The translations under genes were made by a program, and so were the position numbers. Positions 1 through 8,419 of a stretch of DNA of 64,000 bases are shown piece by piece. Origin of the DNA: Acidovorax sp. YS12 (GTDB lineage: Bacteria > Pseudomonadota > Gammaproteobacteria > Burkholderiales > Burkholderiaceae_C); NCBI GenBank assembly GCA_021496925.1, contig CP053915.1, forward strand, positions 1,736,001 through 1,800,000. The letters are read 5' to 3'. The stretch's first letter is position 1. Every line of letters starts with the position of its first letter. The notes beneath the pieces were generated by a model. That model had not been told where the DNA came from and searched no databases. It was given only the letters and a program-made list of their open reading frames with translations.

Positions 1-5
1 GCCAC

Positions 6-1385
6 GTGGCCCTGGGCACCGAAATCCCGCGCGCCGAACGCCCCTTGCGCGTACGCACCCCGGCGGTGGAGCTGGCGCTGCAGCCCGGCCAGCGCTACGC
101 GCTGCTGCTGCGCGTGCAAACGCGCGGCGCCATGATCCTGCCGATCACGCTCAACACCCCTCCGGCCATGCTGGAGCGCGCGCTGAACGAGCACATCCTG
201 CAAGGCGTGCTGACGGGGCTGGCGCTGTGCCTCATCCTCTACAGCCTGGCCCAGTGGATGAGCCTGCGCGAGCCCCTGTTCCTGCAATACGCGCTGATGA
301 CCACCGGCAGCGTGCTGTATTCGCTGCATTTCTTCGGCATTGGCCAGCAGTACCTGTGGGGCCACAGCCCCTGGCTGACCGACCATGCCGTGGGGCTGTC
401 CTCGCTCATGGCCCTGGGGGGCAGCTTTCTGTTCATGAGCCAGGCAGTGGCGGGGGACGTTCCGCACAGCCGCTTTCTCCGGTTCATGCGCATGGGGGCG
501 GTGGGTGCTGCAGCCCTGTGCCTGGCCCATGCCCTGGATCTGCTCAGCCTCAAGCAGGTGGCGATGGCCGTGAGTCTCCTGGGGCCCATGCCCGCCCTGC
601 TGTCCCTGCCCGGGGCGCTGCGGCGCGCGCGGTCTGGCGACCCCATCGGCACCACCCTGCTGGTGGCCTGGTTCATCTATGGAGCCGGCGCGGCGGTCAG
701 CATCGGGGTCATCAACGGCGCCATCCCCGTGAACTTCTGGAGCATGCACTCGTTCCAGATCTCCGCGACGGTGGACATGCTGCTGTTCATGCGGGTGCTG
801 GGCCTGCGCACCCAGGCGCTGCGCGTGGCGGCCCTGCATGCGCGCCAGGAGCGCGACGCCCTGCACTCCCTGGCGCACAGCGACGCCCTGACCGGCCTGC
901 CCAACCGGCGCGCGCTGCAGGCCGCGCTGGCGTCGGCGCTCGCCCACGTGGGCCCCGACAACCTGCTGGCGGTCTACATCCTGGACCTGGACGGGTTCAA
1001 GCCCGTCAACGACCTGTACGGCCACGACGTCGGCGACGAACTGCTGGTCGCGGCCACGCACCGCCTGCAGGACACGCTGCGCCAGAGCGACCTGATCGCG
1101 CGCCTGGGCGGCGACGAATTCGTGGTGGTGACCGGACAGCTGCAAAGCCCGCAGCAGGCCCACGACCTGGGGCAAAAGCTGCTCGACGCCTTCCATGCGC
1201 CCTTCGCGCTGGACACCGTGCAGATCAAGGTCGGCCTGACCATCGGCTACGCCATGGCCCCCGAAGACAGCATGGACGCCGCCACCTTGCTCAAGCTGGC
1301 CGACGCCGCCATGTACAGCGGCAAGCAAAGCGGCAAGTTCTGCCTGCGCCGCAACCGTGGCGACCTGGCCTTGTCTTCGGCTTGA
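6..1385 (+). CDS. 7TM-DISM membrane diguanylate cyclase (5' partial)
   Basis: Makes c-di-GMP from two GTP in response to an unknown signal. The visible 459 codons hold the tail of an extracytoplasmic sensing region, about seven hydrophobic segments (codons ~55-265, 7TMR-DISM type), then a GGDEF domain. The active-site motif GGDEF lies at codons ~368-372, and an RxxD inhibitory site (RQSD) sits five residues before it, so the enzyme looks active and feedback-inhibited. The frame opens with a GTG at the very edge of the window. The true start and the N-terminal part of the sensing domain are probably upstream, so treat this as a partial gene. It converges on uppP with a 9-bp gap. Confidence 0.88.
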   Translation: MALGTEIPRAERPLRVRTPAVELALQPGQRYALLLRVQTRGAMILPITLNTPPAMLERALNEHILQGVLTGLALCLILYSLAQWMSLREPLFLQYALMTTGSVLYSLHFFGIGQQYLWGHSPWLTDHAVGLSSLMALGGSFLFMSQAVAGDVPHSRFLRFMRMGAVGAAALCLAHALDLLSLKQVAMAVSLLGPMPALLSLPGALRRARSGDPIGTTLLVAWFIYGAGAAVSIGVINGAIPVNFWSMHSFQISATVDMLLFMRVLGLRTQALRVAALHARQERDALHSLAHSDALTGLPNRRALQAALASALAHVGPDNLLAVYILDLDGFKPVNDLYGHDVGDELLVAATHRLQDTLRQSDLIARLGGDEFVVVTGQLQSPQQAHDLGQKLLDAFHAPFALDTVQIKVGLTIGYAMAPEDSMDAATLLKLADAAMYSGKQSGKFCLRRNRGDLALSSA

Positions 1386-1394
1386 GCAGGAACG

Positions 1395-2219
1395 TCAGTC
1401 CGCCCAGGTCACCAGCCCCGACCAGGCGGTCAGCAGCACCACCAGCCCGAACACGATGCGGTAGTAGGCGAACGGCACGAAGCTGTGCGAGCTGATGTAG
1501 CGCAGCAGCCAGCGCACGCACAGCCACGCGCTGATGAAGGAAAACACCAGGCCCACGGCGAACAGCGGCACGTCGGCTGCCGAGAGCAGCGCGCGCTCCT
1601 TGTACAGGCTGTACACGCCCGCGCCGATCAGCGTGGGGATGGCCAGGAAGAACGAGTAATCGGTGGCCGCCTTGCGCGACAGCCCCAGCAGCATGCCGCC
1701 GATGATGGTGGCGCCGCTGCGGCTGGTGCCCGGCACCATCGCCAGGCACTGCACCAGGCCCACCTTCAGCGCATCCAGCGGGCCCATCTCGTCCACCGAC
1801 TGGATGCGCACCGCCGCCTGCTGGCGCCGCTCCGCCCACAGAATGATGAAGCCGCCGACGATGAAGGTGCTGGCCACCACCACCGGCGTGAACAGGTGCG
1901 CCTTGATCGCCTTGCCCAGCAGCAGCCCCAGCACCACGGCGGGCAGAAAGCCGATGAGCACGTTCAGCGCGAAGCGCTGCGCCTGGCGCTGCGTGGGCAG
2001 CGCCGCCACGGTGGCACGGATGCGCTCCCAATAGACCAGGATGACCGCGAAGATCGCCCCCGTCTGGATGGCGATGTCGAACACCTTGGCCTTGGCATCG
2101 TCGAACCCCAGCAGCGCGCCCGCGAGGATCAGGTGGCCGGTGGAGGAGATGGGCAAAAACTCGGTCAAGCCCTCGACCACGCCCATGATGGCGGCCTTGA
2201 GCAGCAAAACGATATCCAC
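1395..2219 (-). CDS. uppP: Undecaprenyl-diphosphatase UppP (BacA)
   Basis: Integral membrane enzyme that dephosphorylates undecaprenyl diphosphate, recycling the lipid carrier for peptidoglycan and other surface polymers. It also gives low-level bacitracin resistance. 274 aa, the usual family length, with multiple membrane segments. The two family signatures are present: EGLTEFLPISSTGH near residues 16-29 and PGTSRSGATI near residue 163. Translation starts at a GTG (2217-2219) preceded by GAGGAA at 7-nt spacing, which decides the start. Monocistronic. Confidence 0.96.
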   Translation of the reverse strand: MDIVLLLKAAIMGVVEGLTEFLPISSTGHLILAGALLGFDDAKAKVFDIAIQTGAIFAVILVYWERIRATVAALPTQRQAQRFALNVLIGFLPAVVLGLLLGKAIKAHLFTPVVVASTFIVGGFIILWAERRQQAAVRIQSVDEMGPLDALKVGLVQCLAMVPGTSRSGATIIGGMLLGLSRKAATDYSFFLAIPTLIGAGVYSLYKERALLSAADVPLFAVGLVFSFISAWLCVRWLLRYISSHSFVPFAYYRIVFGLVVLLTAWSGLVTWAD

Positions 2220-2395
2220 GCGCGTTCCTCGCAGCGAAAAAGGGAGCGATTATCCGCCCCCACCGCCCCCCACCGCCCGCGCCGCCACGGCGGCATCCGG
2301 CGCCGCGCCATGGCGTTTCGTCGCAGCGCGCTTTCCCGCGGGAATGCCGGCGGGCACAGTGCGCCCCATTCCCTCAGCCCACCGGAGCCCGCCCC

Positions 2396-3508
2396 ATGCC
2401 CGCCCGCCAGGCCTGCCGCACAATGCGGGGCACGCCGCCGCCTGCCCCGCAACCCAGCCCCATGCCGCCCACCGACCTCCGCACCTTCCTGCGCCGCGGC
2501 CTGGGCACCGCCGTTTTCTGCAGCTTCATCGCGCTGGCGCTGACGCTCTCCGGCCAGGGCGCGTGGGACGTGCAGTGGGTCTACTCCCTGGCCATCGGCC
2601 TGACCGCATGGCTGGTGATCGAGATGGGCTGCACCAAGGGCTGGCCACCCGGCCTGCGCGGCGTGCTGCTGGTGCTCGCGGGCAGCGTGACCGGCTTTGT
2701 GCTGGGCACCACCCTGGGCGACGCATACAGCGGCAACCCGCACCCGCTGTGGCAGGGCCGCAGCTGGCTGGCCATGCTGCTGCTCACCCTGGCGACGGGC
2801 ACCATCCTCTCGTACTTCTTCTATACACAGGCCCAGGCGCAGCAGCTGCAGCTGCACATGGCCGAGGCGCAGCGCACCGCCACCGAGGCCCGGCTCAAAC
2901 TGCTGGAAGCGCAGCTGGAGCCGCACATGCTGTTCAACACGCTGGCCAACCTGCGCGCGCTCATCGCCAACGACCCCGAGCGGGCCGGGCACATGCTGGA
3001 CCGCCTGATCGACTACCTGCGCGCCACGCTGGGCGCCTCGCGCCGCGAGCGGCACCCCCTGGCCGACGAATTCGCGCGGCTGGACGACTACCTCGCCCTC
3101 ATGGCCGTGCGCATGGGGCCGCGCCTGGGCTACACGCTCGACCTGCCCGCGCCGCTGGCACAGGCCAGCGTGCCGCCGCTGCTGCTGCAGCCGCTGGTGG
3201 AAAACGCCATCCGCCACGGGCTGGAGCCGCAGCTCGCGGGCGGGCGCATCCGGGTCAGCGCCCAGTCCATCGCCCAGGGCCGCCGCCTGCAGCTGTGCGT
3301 GCACGACACCGGCGCGGGCCTGGGCGAGACGGCCACGGCAACACCTGGCGGCGGCTTCGGCCTGCAGCAGGTGCGCGAGCGCCTGGCCACGCTCTACGGG
3401 CCCGAGGGCACTCTCGAATTGATAGCTGCCAGCGCAGGCGGAACAAGCGCCATCGTCACTTTCCCTTTGCAATATGCCACCGACACCACCGCGCGCCCTG
3501 ATCGCTGA
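2396..3508 (+). CDS. LytS/AlgZ-type sensor histidine kinase
   Basis: Membrane histidine kinase of the His_kinase (PF06580) class that pairs with LytTR response regulators. 370 aa. Four hydrophobic segments occupy roughly residues 35-145, followed by a short coiled region, the phospho-acceptor block LEPHMLFNTL (His177), an N-box PLVENAIRHG and glycine boxes HDTGAGLG and GGGFGLQQVRERL. The 2396 ATG has GGAG 8 nt upstream; an internal ATG at 2462 is an alternative with no clear Shine-Dalgarno. The 3' end overlaps the response regulator gene by 35 bp, so the two are translationally linked. The last ~30 codons include a fragment of the TAGCTGCCAGCGC palindrome family (around 3422-3438). The signal sensed is unknown. 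Confidence 0.9.
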   Translation: MPARQACRTMRGTPPPAPQPSPMPPTDLRTFLRRGLGTAVFCSFIALALTLSGQGAWDVQWVYSLAIGLTAWLVIEMGCTKGWPPGLRGVLLVLAGSVTGFVLGTTLGDAYSGNPHPLWQGRSWLAMLLLTLATGTILSYFFYTQAQAQQLQLHMAEAQRTATEARLKLLEAQLEPHMLFNTLANLRALIANDPERAGHMLDRLIDYLRATLGASRRERHPLADEFARLDDYLALMAVRMGPRLGYTLDLPAPLAQASVPPLLLQPLVENAIRHGLEPQLAGGRIRVSAQSIAQGRRLQLCVHDTGAGLGETATATPGGGFGLQQVRERLATLYGPEGTLELIAASAGGTSAIVTFPLQYATDTTARPDR

Positions 3509-4292
3509 GGACGAACCGCTGCTGGCCGCCGCGCTGCAGCAGGCGCTGGCCCGGGCCTGGCCCGAGCTGCGCGTGGCCGCCACCGTGGGCGACGGCCTTT
3601 CCGCCGTGCGCGAGGCGCTGGCGCTGCGGCCCGACGTGCTGTTCTTCGACATCCGCATGCCCTGCCAGAGCGGCCTGGACGCCGCCGCTGCCCTGGCCGA
3701 CGCCTGGCCCGCCGAAGAAGCGCCCTTCCCCGCGCTGGTATTCGTCACGGCCTACGACCAATACGCCCTGCAGGCCTTCGAGACGCAGGCCGTGGACTAC
3801 CTGCTCAAGCCCGTGCAGCCCGCCCGGCTGGAAAAGACCGTGCACAAGCTGCGCCAGGCGCTGCAGCGCGGCGCCGCCCCGGCGCCGGAGGACACCTTCG
3901 CCCAATTGCGCGCGCTGCTGCACACCCCCGGCCTGGGCGCCGCGCCGGCGGCCCCGCGCCTGCACATGATCCAGGCCATGGTCCAGACCGGCGGCGGCAC
4001 GCAGATCCACTTCGTGCCCGTGGCCGAGGTGCTGTACTTCGAGGCCGCCGACAAGTACGTGCGCGTGCTCACCGCCACGCGTGAGTACCTGATCCGCACC
4101 CCGCTCAAGGAACTGGCCGCGCAGCTCGACCCCGCCGCGTTCTGGCAGGTGCACCGCGGCACCCTGGTGCGCGCCAGCGCCATCGCCCGCGCCACGCGCG
4201 ACGAAGCAGGCCGCCTGCACCTGCACCTGCGCGAGCGGCCCGAGCGCCTGGCGGTAAGCCGGCTGTATGCGCACCTATTCAGGGGGATGTAG
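3474..4292 (+). CDS. LytTR-family response regulator
   Basis: DNA-binding response regulator, 272 aa, partner of the overlapping histidine kinase. The receiver domain spans residues ~7-125, with acidic pair E11/D12, phospho-acceptor D59 (in VLFFDIRMP) and the conserved lysine in YLLKPVQ. A linker leads to a C-terminal LytTR domain (~165-270; KYVRVLTATREYLIRTPLKEL, then FWQVHRGTLVRAS). The architecture matches AlgR/LytR. Targets cannot be read from the sequence. The convergent neighbour is the Lcl_C protein array, and a palindromic repeat separates them. Confidence 0.93.
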   Translation: MPPTPPRALIAEDEPLLAAALQQALARAWPELRVAATVGDGLSAVREALALRPDVLFFDIRMPCQSGLDAAAALADAWPAEEAPFPALVFVTAYDQYALQAFETQAVDYLLKPVQPARLEKTVHKLRQALQRGAAPAPEDTFAQLRALLHTPGLGAAPAAPRLHMIQAMVQTGGGTQIHFVPVAEVLYFEAADKYVRVLTATREYLIRTPLKELAAQLDPAAFWQVHRGTLVRASAIARATRDEAGRLHLHLRERPERLAVSRLYAHLFRGM

Positions 4293-4311
4293 CACACGCT
4301 GACGCTACGTA

Positions 4312-4364
4312 TTCAATAGCTGGTAGCGCTTACCCATCAAGGTTTTGAGGCCGATTTTGCTCGC
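4312..4364 (+). repeat. Comamonadaceae palindromic repeat, copy 1
   Basis: Copy of a ~50-bp imperfect palindrome that recurs through the window: AATAGCTGG, AGCGCTTACC, then GGCCGATTTTG. Read on the minus strand it contains the last seven sense codons and the TGA (4337-4339) of the upstream IPTL-CTERM gene. Confidence 0.8.
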
Positions 4365-6511
4365 AATCCGCGCAGCCCCGGCAAAACCGCCAGCAGCGAC
4401 AGCAGCAGCACGCTCCACGCGCCCAGCGTGGGGATGGCCTGGGCGCTGGCAGGCGCCGCCACCCGCGCCGCGCCGCCGGGGTCGGTAATCGATTGGTTGG
4501 GTGCCAGATCGTCGTCGCCGTCCTCGCCGTCGATCAGCGTCAGAGTGATGGTGTTGCCCGCGATGCGCGCGCCGCTGAACGGGTACCAGTGGGCAGCCGC
4601 CTTGTCCTTGGTGGGGCCGTACTTGTAGTAGACCGTGCCCGGCGGCAGTGCCTCGGGGTAGGTCAGCACCACAGTGGCCGTGCTGCCCGGTGTACCCAGC
4701 GCCAGGCGCAGGTTCACCACGCCGTAGGGCAGCGTTACACCTTGCGGCAGCGCGGCGCCCACGCTGGCGGCGGTTTGCGTGCTGGCACTGGCCACCTGCC
4801 AGCCGTTGGCGGCCGGCGGCGTCAGGGTAATGGTCTGCCCCGCCAGCCGCCCCTCGGGCACGGTCAGCACCGGCGGCGCCGCCTTGAACGTGGCGTTCAC
4901 GCTGCAATCGGCCGTGACCTGCGCAGTGGTGAAGGTGCTGCCCATCAGGGTGCCGCCGCAGCCCGCCACCGTATCCACCACATGGCCCGTGGCGGGTGTG
5001 ACGGAGATGCTGGCCGTGCCGTTGTAGGCCACGGTCTGCGCCGCGCCAATGCTGCCATTGGCCCCGGCCGAGGTGCTGACGGTGTAGCCGCGCGGGGCCT
5101 GGCAGGCGGCGTCGGTGCCGCTGTTCGCACCGGTGCAGTTCCACGTCCAGGCGCTGGTGCTGCCCGCCACGCTGGTGGCCGTGCCCGCGCTGCACAGACT
5201 GGCCGCAGGGGCGCTGGCCAGCAGTGCCGTGCCGCCGTGTGCGCTGCCGCACTGGCCATTGACCGGGGCCAGCTTGAACGTGGCGCTCACGCTGCAATCG
5301 GCCATAACCTGCGCGGTGGTGAAGACACCGCCCGCCAGGCTGCCGCCGCAGGTGCTGTTCACGGCATCCACCACATAGCCCGTGGCGGGCGTGACGGTGA
5401 TGGCCGGTGTGCCGCCATAGCCCACGGTCTGCACCGCGCCGATGCTGCCGTTCGCTCCGGCCGAGGTGGCGACGGTGTAGCCGCGCGACGCCTCGCAGGC
5501 GGCCGGGGCGTCGGCCGGGGCGGTGGTGCAGCTCCATTGCCAGTGGGTGTTGCCGCCATTGACCTGGCTGGCGGTGCCGGTCTGGCACAGGCCGGCGGCG
5601 GGGCCCTGGGTTTGCAGTGGCGGGGCAGCAGCGCTGCCGCACGCAGCCGCAGCGCCAGTGCCGAAGGCGAGCTTCGCCGCCGCGCTGCCCAGGTGGCCCA
5701 GGGTGGATTCGGCCAGCAGGTAGACGTCGTAAGCGGTGCCCGCGCTCAGCCCGGTGAAGCTGAGTGCAGCCTGCTTGTCCGTCAGATCCGCGCTGCCGCT
5801 CTGGATGGCCGTGGCGGCGGTGTAGGCGCCGGGGGTCTTGACCTGCGCCGGGGTGGGCGCCGTGCTGCCACGCGCCAGCAGCAGCCAGTAGGCCCGGCCC
5901 CCCTGGGTGCTGGTGGCCGACACGGCGGCGGTGTTCGCCGTGGGCGTGCCCGCCAGGGCCACGCCGCTCCACTGCGGCAGCAGCGACAGGGCCGCGCCGT
6001 GGGTGCCGCCGCGCACCAGGCGCAGCGCGTAGGCGGCACTGGTACGCAAGGCGGCGGCCTGCGTGCCGTCGGCGAAGTCCACGGCCCACGCCTTGTCGTC
6101 ACCCTCGGGCGTGCCGGTCCACACGCCCACGCCGCTGCCGTGGGCCTGGTTCTGGAATATGTCGTCGTTGATGGCGGGGGCGGTGCGGCAGTATTCGAGC
6201 AGGGTGCGCAGCTCCTTCACATTGGGCACGCGCCAGTCGCCGTGCCCGCCCAGGGAGGCCTGGACGGCCGCGCCCAGCGCCGTGGCCCAGTCCATGCTTG
6301 CGGCGGTACCGGCGCAGGTGGCCGGGTTCTGCCCGCCAAGGCAGCGCGACCACATCAGGCCCGTGCGCTGGTCGGTCACGGTGTCGCCGTCCACGGTGTA
6401 AATGGCGCTGGGGTTGGCGGGCGGGTTGCCCAGGGCGCAGTCCAGCGCCTGGGCGGGCGCGGCCAGCAGCCACAGCGCGGCGGCCATCACGGGGGTCAGG
6501 GTGTGTTTCAT
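4337..6511 (-). CDS. Exported Lcl_C (DUF1566) protein with InlB-like repeats and IPTL-CTERM tail (array gene A)
   Basis: 724 aa, probably surface-associated; no enzyme signature is visible. Order: signal peptide with AQA cleavage near residue 22; one Lcl_C/DUF1566 domain (~30-170, with GDWRVPNVKELRTLLEYC and a YALRLVRGG end); an FN3-like segment; two divergent InlB-type repeats (GYTVATSAGANGSIG and GYTVSTSAGANGSIG); a choice-of-anchor-U-like domain ending LIDGEDGDDDLAPNQ. The tail is IPTLGAW, a hydrophobic helix and RAKSASKP, the layout of IPTL-CTERM sorting tails. The start at 6511 was chosen for its signal peptide; the open frame extends upstream without a plausible start. The stop lies in a palindromic repeat. 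It is the last gene of a one-directional array, 58 bp from gene B. No exosortase is in the window. Confidence 0.85.
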   Translation of the reverse strand: MKHTLTPVMAAALWLLAAPAQALDCALGNPPANPSAIYTVDGDTVTDQRTGLMWSRCLGGQNPATCAGTAASMDWATALGAAVQASLGGHGDWRVPNVKELRTLLEYCRTAPAINDDIFQNQAHGSGVGVWTGTPEGDDKAWAVDFADGTQAAALRTSAAYALRLVRGGTHGAALSLLPQWSGVALAGTPTANTAAVSATSTQGGRAYWLLLARGSTAPTPAQVKTPGAYTAATAIQSGSADLTDKQAALSFTGLSAGTAYDVYLLAESTLGHLGSAAAKLAFGTGAAAACGSAAAPPLQTQGPAAGLCQTGTASQVNGGNTHWQWSCTTAPADAPAACEASRGYTVATSAGANGSIGAVQTVGYGGTPAITVTPATGYVVDAVNSTCGGSLAGGVFTTAQVMADCSVSATFKLAPVNGQCGSAHGGTALLASAPAASLCSAGTATSVAGSTSAWTWNCTGANSGTDAACQAPRGYTVSTSAGANGSIGAAQTVAYNGTASISVTPATGHVVDTVAGCGGTLMGSTFTTAQVTADCSVNATFKAAPPVLTVPEGRLAGQTITLTPPAANGWQVASASTQTAASVGAALPQGVTLPYGVVNLRLALGTPGSTATVVLTYPEALPPGTVYYKYGPTKDKAAAHWYPFSGARIAGNTITLTLIDGEDGDDDLAPNQSITDPGGAARVAAPASAQAIPTLGAWSVLLLSLLAVLPGLRGLRAKSASKP

Positions 6512-6569
6512 GACAGTCTGGCTCTCATTGAAAAAATGGTTGAGGAATCGAGAACTGGCCGGGGCGCGC

Positions 6570-8348
6570 TCACTGCCCGCCGCGCACCAGCCGCACGCGC
6601 AGCGCATCGGCGCGCGGCGCGGGCCGGGGGGCGCCGGTGGCGAAGTCCAGCGCCCATGCCTGGGCCGTGCTGCCCGCGAAGGGCGTGCGCGTCCAGTACG
6701 GGGCGGCGGCGGTGCCGGGGACATAGGCGGGGAAGTTGGCCGGGTCGATGCGCGGCTCGGCGCCGCTGCGGCCCAGGTCCACCAGCGTTTCCAGCTCCTG
6801 CAGCGTGGGCAGGCGCCAGTCATTCGCGCCGCAAAGGGCGGCGGCGTTCGCAGCGGCCACGTACTGGGCGGTGTCGCAGGGGGCCGCGCCCGTGCATTGC
6901 ACACCGGGGGCGCCGTCGGGGCTGTGGGGGTCGAACCAGGTGTAGGTGTGGTTTTGCCCGTGCAGGCCGGTGCCGGTCTTGACCTCCCACACCAGGCCGG
7001 TCACGTTGTCGCGCGTGCAGGCCCAGGGGGCGCCAATGGGGGTGAAGTCGAAGCCGTTGCGCGCGTCGGCGCTGGCGCCGGTCTTGGCCAGTTGCCCGGT
7101 GGCGGCCCCTGCGTCGCGGCCGTGGTGGCAGTCCTGCGCGGCGGGGCGGCTGGCGTCGCAGGCCAGCGTGCCAGTGTCGTTGAGCGGGCGGGTGACAAAC
7201 CGGGTGGTGTCGAACTCGGCGGTCTCGACCAGCGCGCCCGTCACGTTGGCCAGGGTGCAGGTCGCCGGCTGGCCCGCGCAGCCGCCGCCCTGCCACGCCT
7301 TGAACGGGTATTTGCTGGATGCCGCCTGGCACACCGCCGTGCCGCCATGCGGCACCGGGTTGGGCGCGCAGGTGACGCTGCCTGTGCCAAGGGGCCGCAC
7401 GATGGTGCCGATGGGGTGCGGCGCGCCCAGGGTGAAGGCGGCCTGGGTCTGGCGCATGGCGGTGGCTTCGCTGCCGCCGTTGGCAGCGCCGTCGCTGGTG
7501 CCGGTGGTCTGGCCGCTGCGCACGGTGAGCGTGGCGGTGCGCGTGCTGCCCGCGCCTGCGGTGAAGCGCATGCGCACGGCGATCTGGTCGCCGCTGGTGA
7601 CGATGGCCTCTGTCACCCAGGCGCCGCTGCCGTTCACCTCGAATTCGGGCTCGCCCTCGCCTGCAATGCGCGCGCCACCCCAGGCGTGGCCCCCGGCGAC
7701 GTGGGGCGCGAGGGTGACGGGGGGGAAAGTCTCCTGCGCGCCCGCCGTGGCCGCGCGCGCTGCTGGCGCGGCCACGGCGGCGAAGGGCTGCCCGCCGCGC
7801 ACGAGCAGGGCATAGGTCGCGTTGATGAGGGGGTTGTAGCTTTCATGGCCACTCCTGAAATTCACCCCATATGCCATGTCGTAACTATTGGCATCGGGCG
7901 AAGCCGACCAGACCACCTCTGACGGCATACCGGGGAACACGCTGCGGTTGCCCCTGGGGTCGTTGTCGCAGTTGACGGCGATGCGCATCAACTCGGTCTT
8001 GTAGGCCATGCGCCAGCCGCCGCTCTCCAGCAGGTTCTGCTGAAGGCTGTCGCTGATGTGGAAGTTGGCCTGGCCGCTGAACGGCTTGGGCAGCCATTGC
8101 GCGGCCCAGTGAACCCAGGTTCCGCCTGGGGAGCCGGTCCAGAGCGTGCATTGGCCGCTGGCGAAGCCCCTGCCCTCAATGCAGCGCTTCCACACCAGGC
8201 CCGTGTCCCAATGCATGGCGCTGGCCGCGCCCTCGGCCGTGCCCAGGATGTAGTCGCCATCGGTATTCGGGCTGGTGCAGGTTTGCGCCTGCGCGGCCAG
8301 CACCGCCAGCGGGGCGAGGCAGGCCAGGGCGGTGCGTTTCAGGGCCAT
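6570..8348 (-). CDS. Exported two-headed Lcl_C protein, short form (array gene B)
   Basis: 592 aa from MALK; function unknown. Signal peptide (ALACLAPLAVLAAQAQ), an N-terminal Lcl_C-like domain (GLVWKRCIEG ... WRMAYKTELM ... YALLVRGGQ), a middle region with one InlB-like repeat, then a conserved CHHGRDAGAATG segment and a C-terminal Lcl_C domain (NDWRLPTLQELETLVDLG) ending RLVRGGQ. There is no IPTL-CTERM or other anchor. The start at 8348 has AAAGGAG 7 nt upstream. An in-frame ATG at 8411 has GAGGA, is 8 bp from gene C and would lengthen the signal-peptide n-region by 21 residues encoded by a palindromic repeat. The C-terminal domain is close to those of C, D and E, indicating tandem duplication. 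Confidence 0.83.
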   Translation of the reverse strand: MALKRTALACLAPLAVLAAQAQTCTSPNTDGDYILGTAEGAASAMHWDTGLVWKRCIEGRGFASGQCTLWTGSPGGTWVHWAAQWLPKPFSGQANFHISDSLQQNLLESGGWRMAYKTELMRIAVNCDNDPRGNRSVFPGMPSEVVWSASPDANSYDMAYGVNFRSGHESYNPLINATYALLVRGGQPFAAVAAPAARAATAGAQETFPPVTLAPHVAGGHAWGGARIAGEGEPEFEVNGSGAWVTEAIVTSGDQIAVRMRFTAGAGSTRTATLTVRSGQTTGTSDGAANGGSEATAMRQTQAAFTLGAPHPIGTIVRPLGTGSVTCAPNPVPHGGTAVCQAASSKYPFKAWQGGGCAGQPATCTLANVTGALVETAEFDTTRFVTRPLNDTGTLACDASRPAAQDCHHGRDAGAATGQLAKTGASADARNGFDFTPIGAPWACTRDNVTGLVWEVKTGTGLHGQNHTYTWFDPHSPDGAPGVQCTGAAPCDTAQYVAAANAAALCGANDWRLPTLQELETLVDLGRSGAEPRIDPANFPAYVPGTAAAPYWTRTPFAGSTAQAWALDFATGAPRPAPRADALRVRLVRGGQ

Positions 8349-8365
8349 GCGTTCGCTCCTTTCCC

Positions 8366-8411
8366 GATAGCTGCCAGCGATTGTCTGGCGTGGGTTTTTG
8401 ACTGATTTCAT
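8366..8411 (+). repeat. Palindromic repeat, copy 2 (leader of gene B)
   Basis: GATAGCTGCCAGCGATTGTC followed by GACTGATTTCAT. It occupies the DNA between the two candidate starts of gene B. The related, more diverged blocks before C and D occupy the same place. Confidence 0.7.
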
Positions 8412-8419
8412 ATAAATCC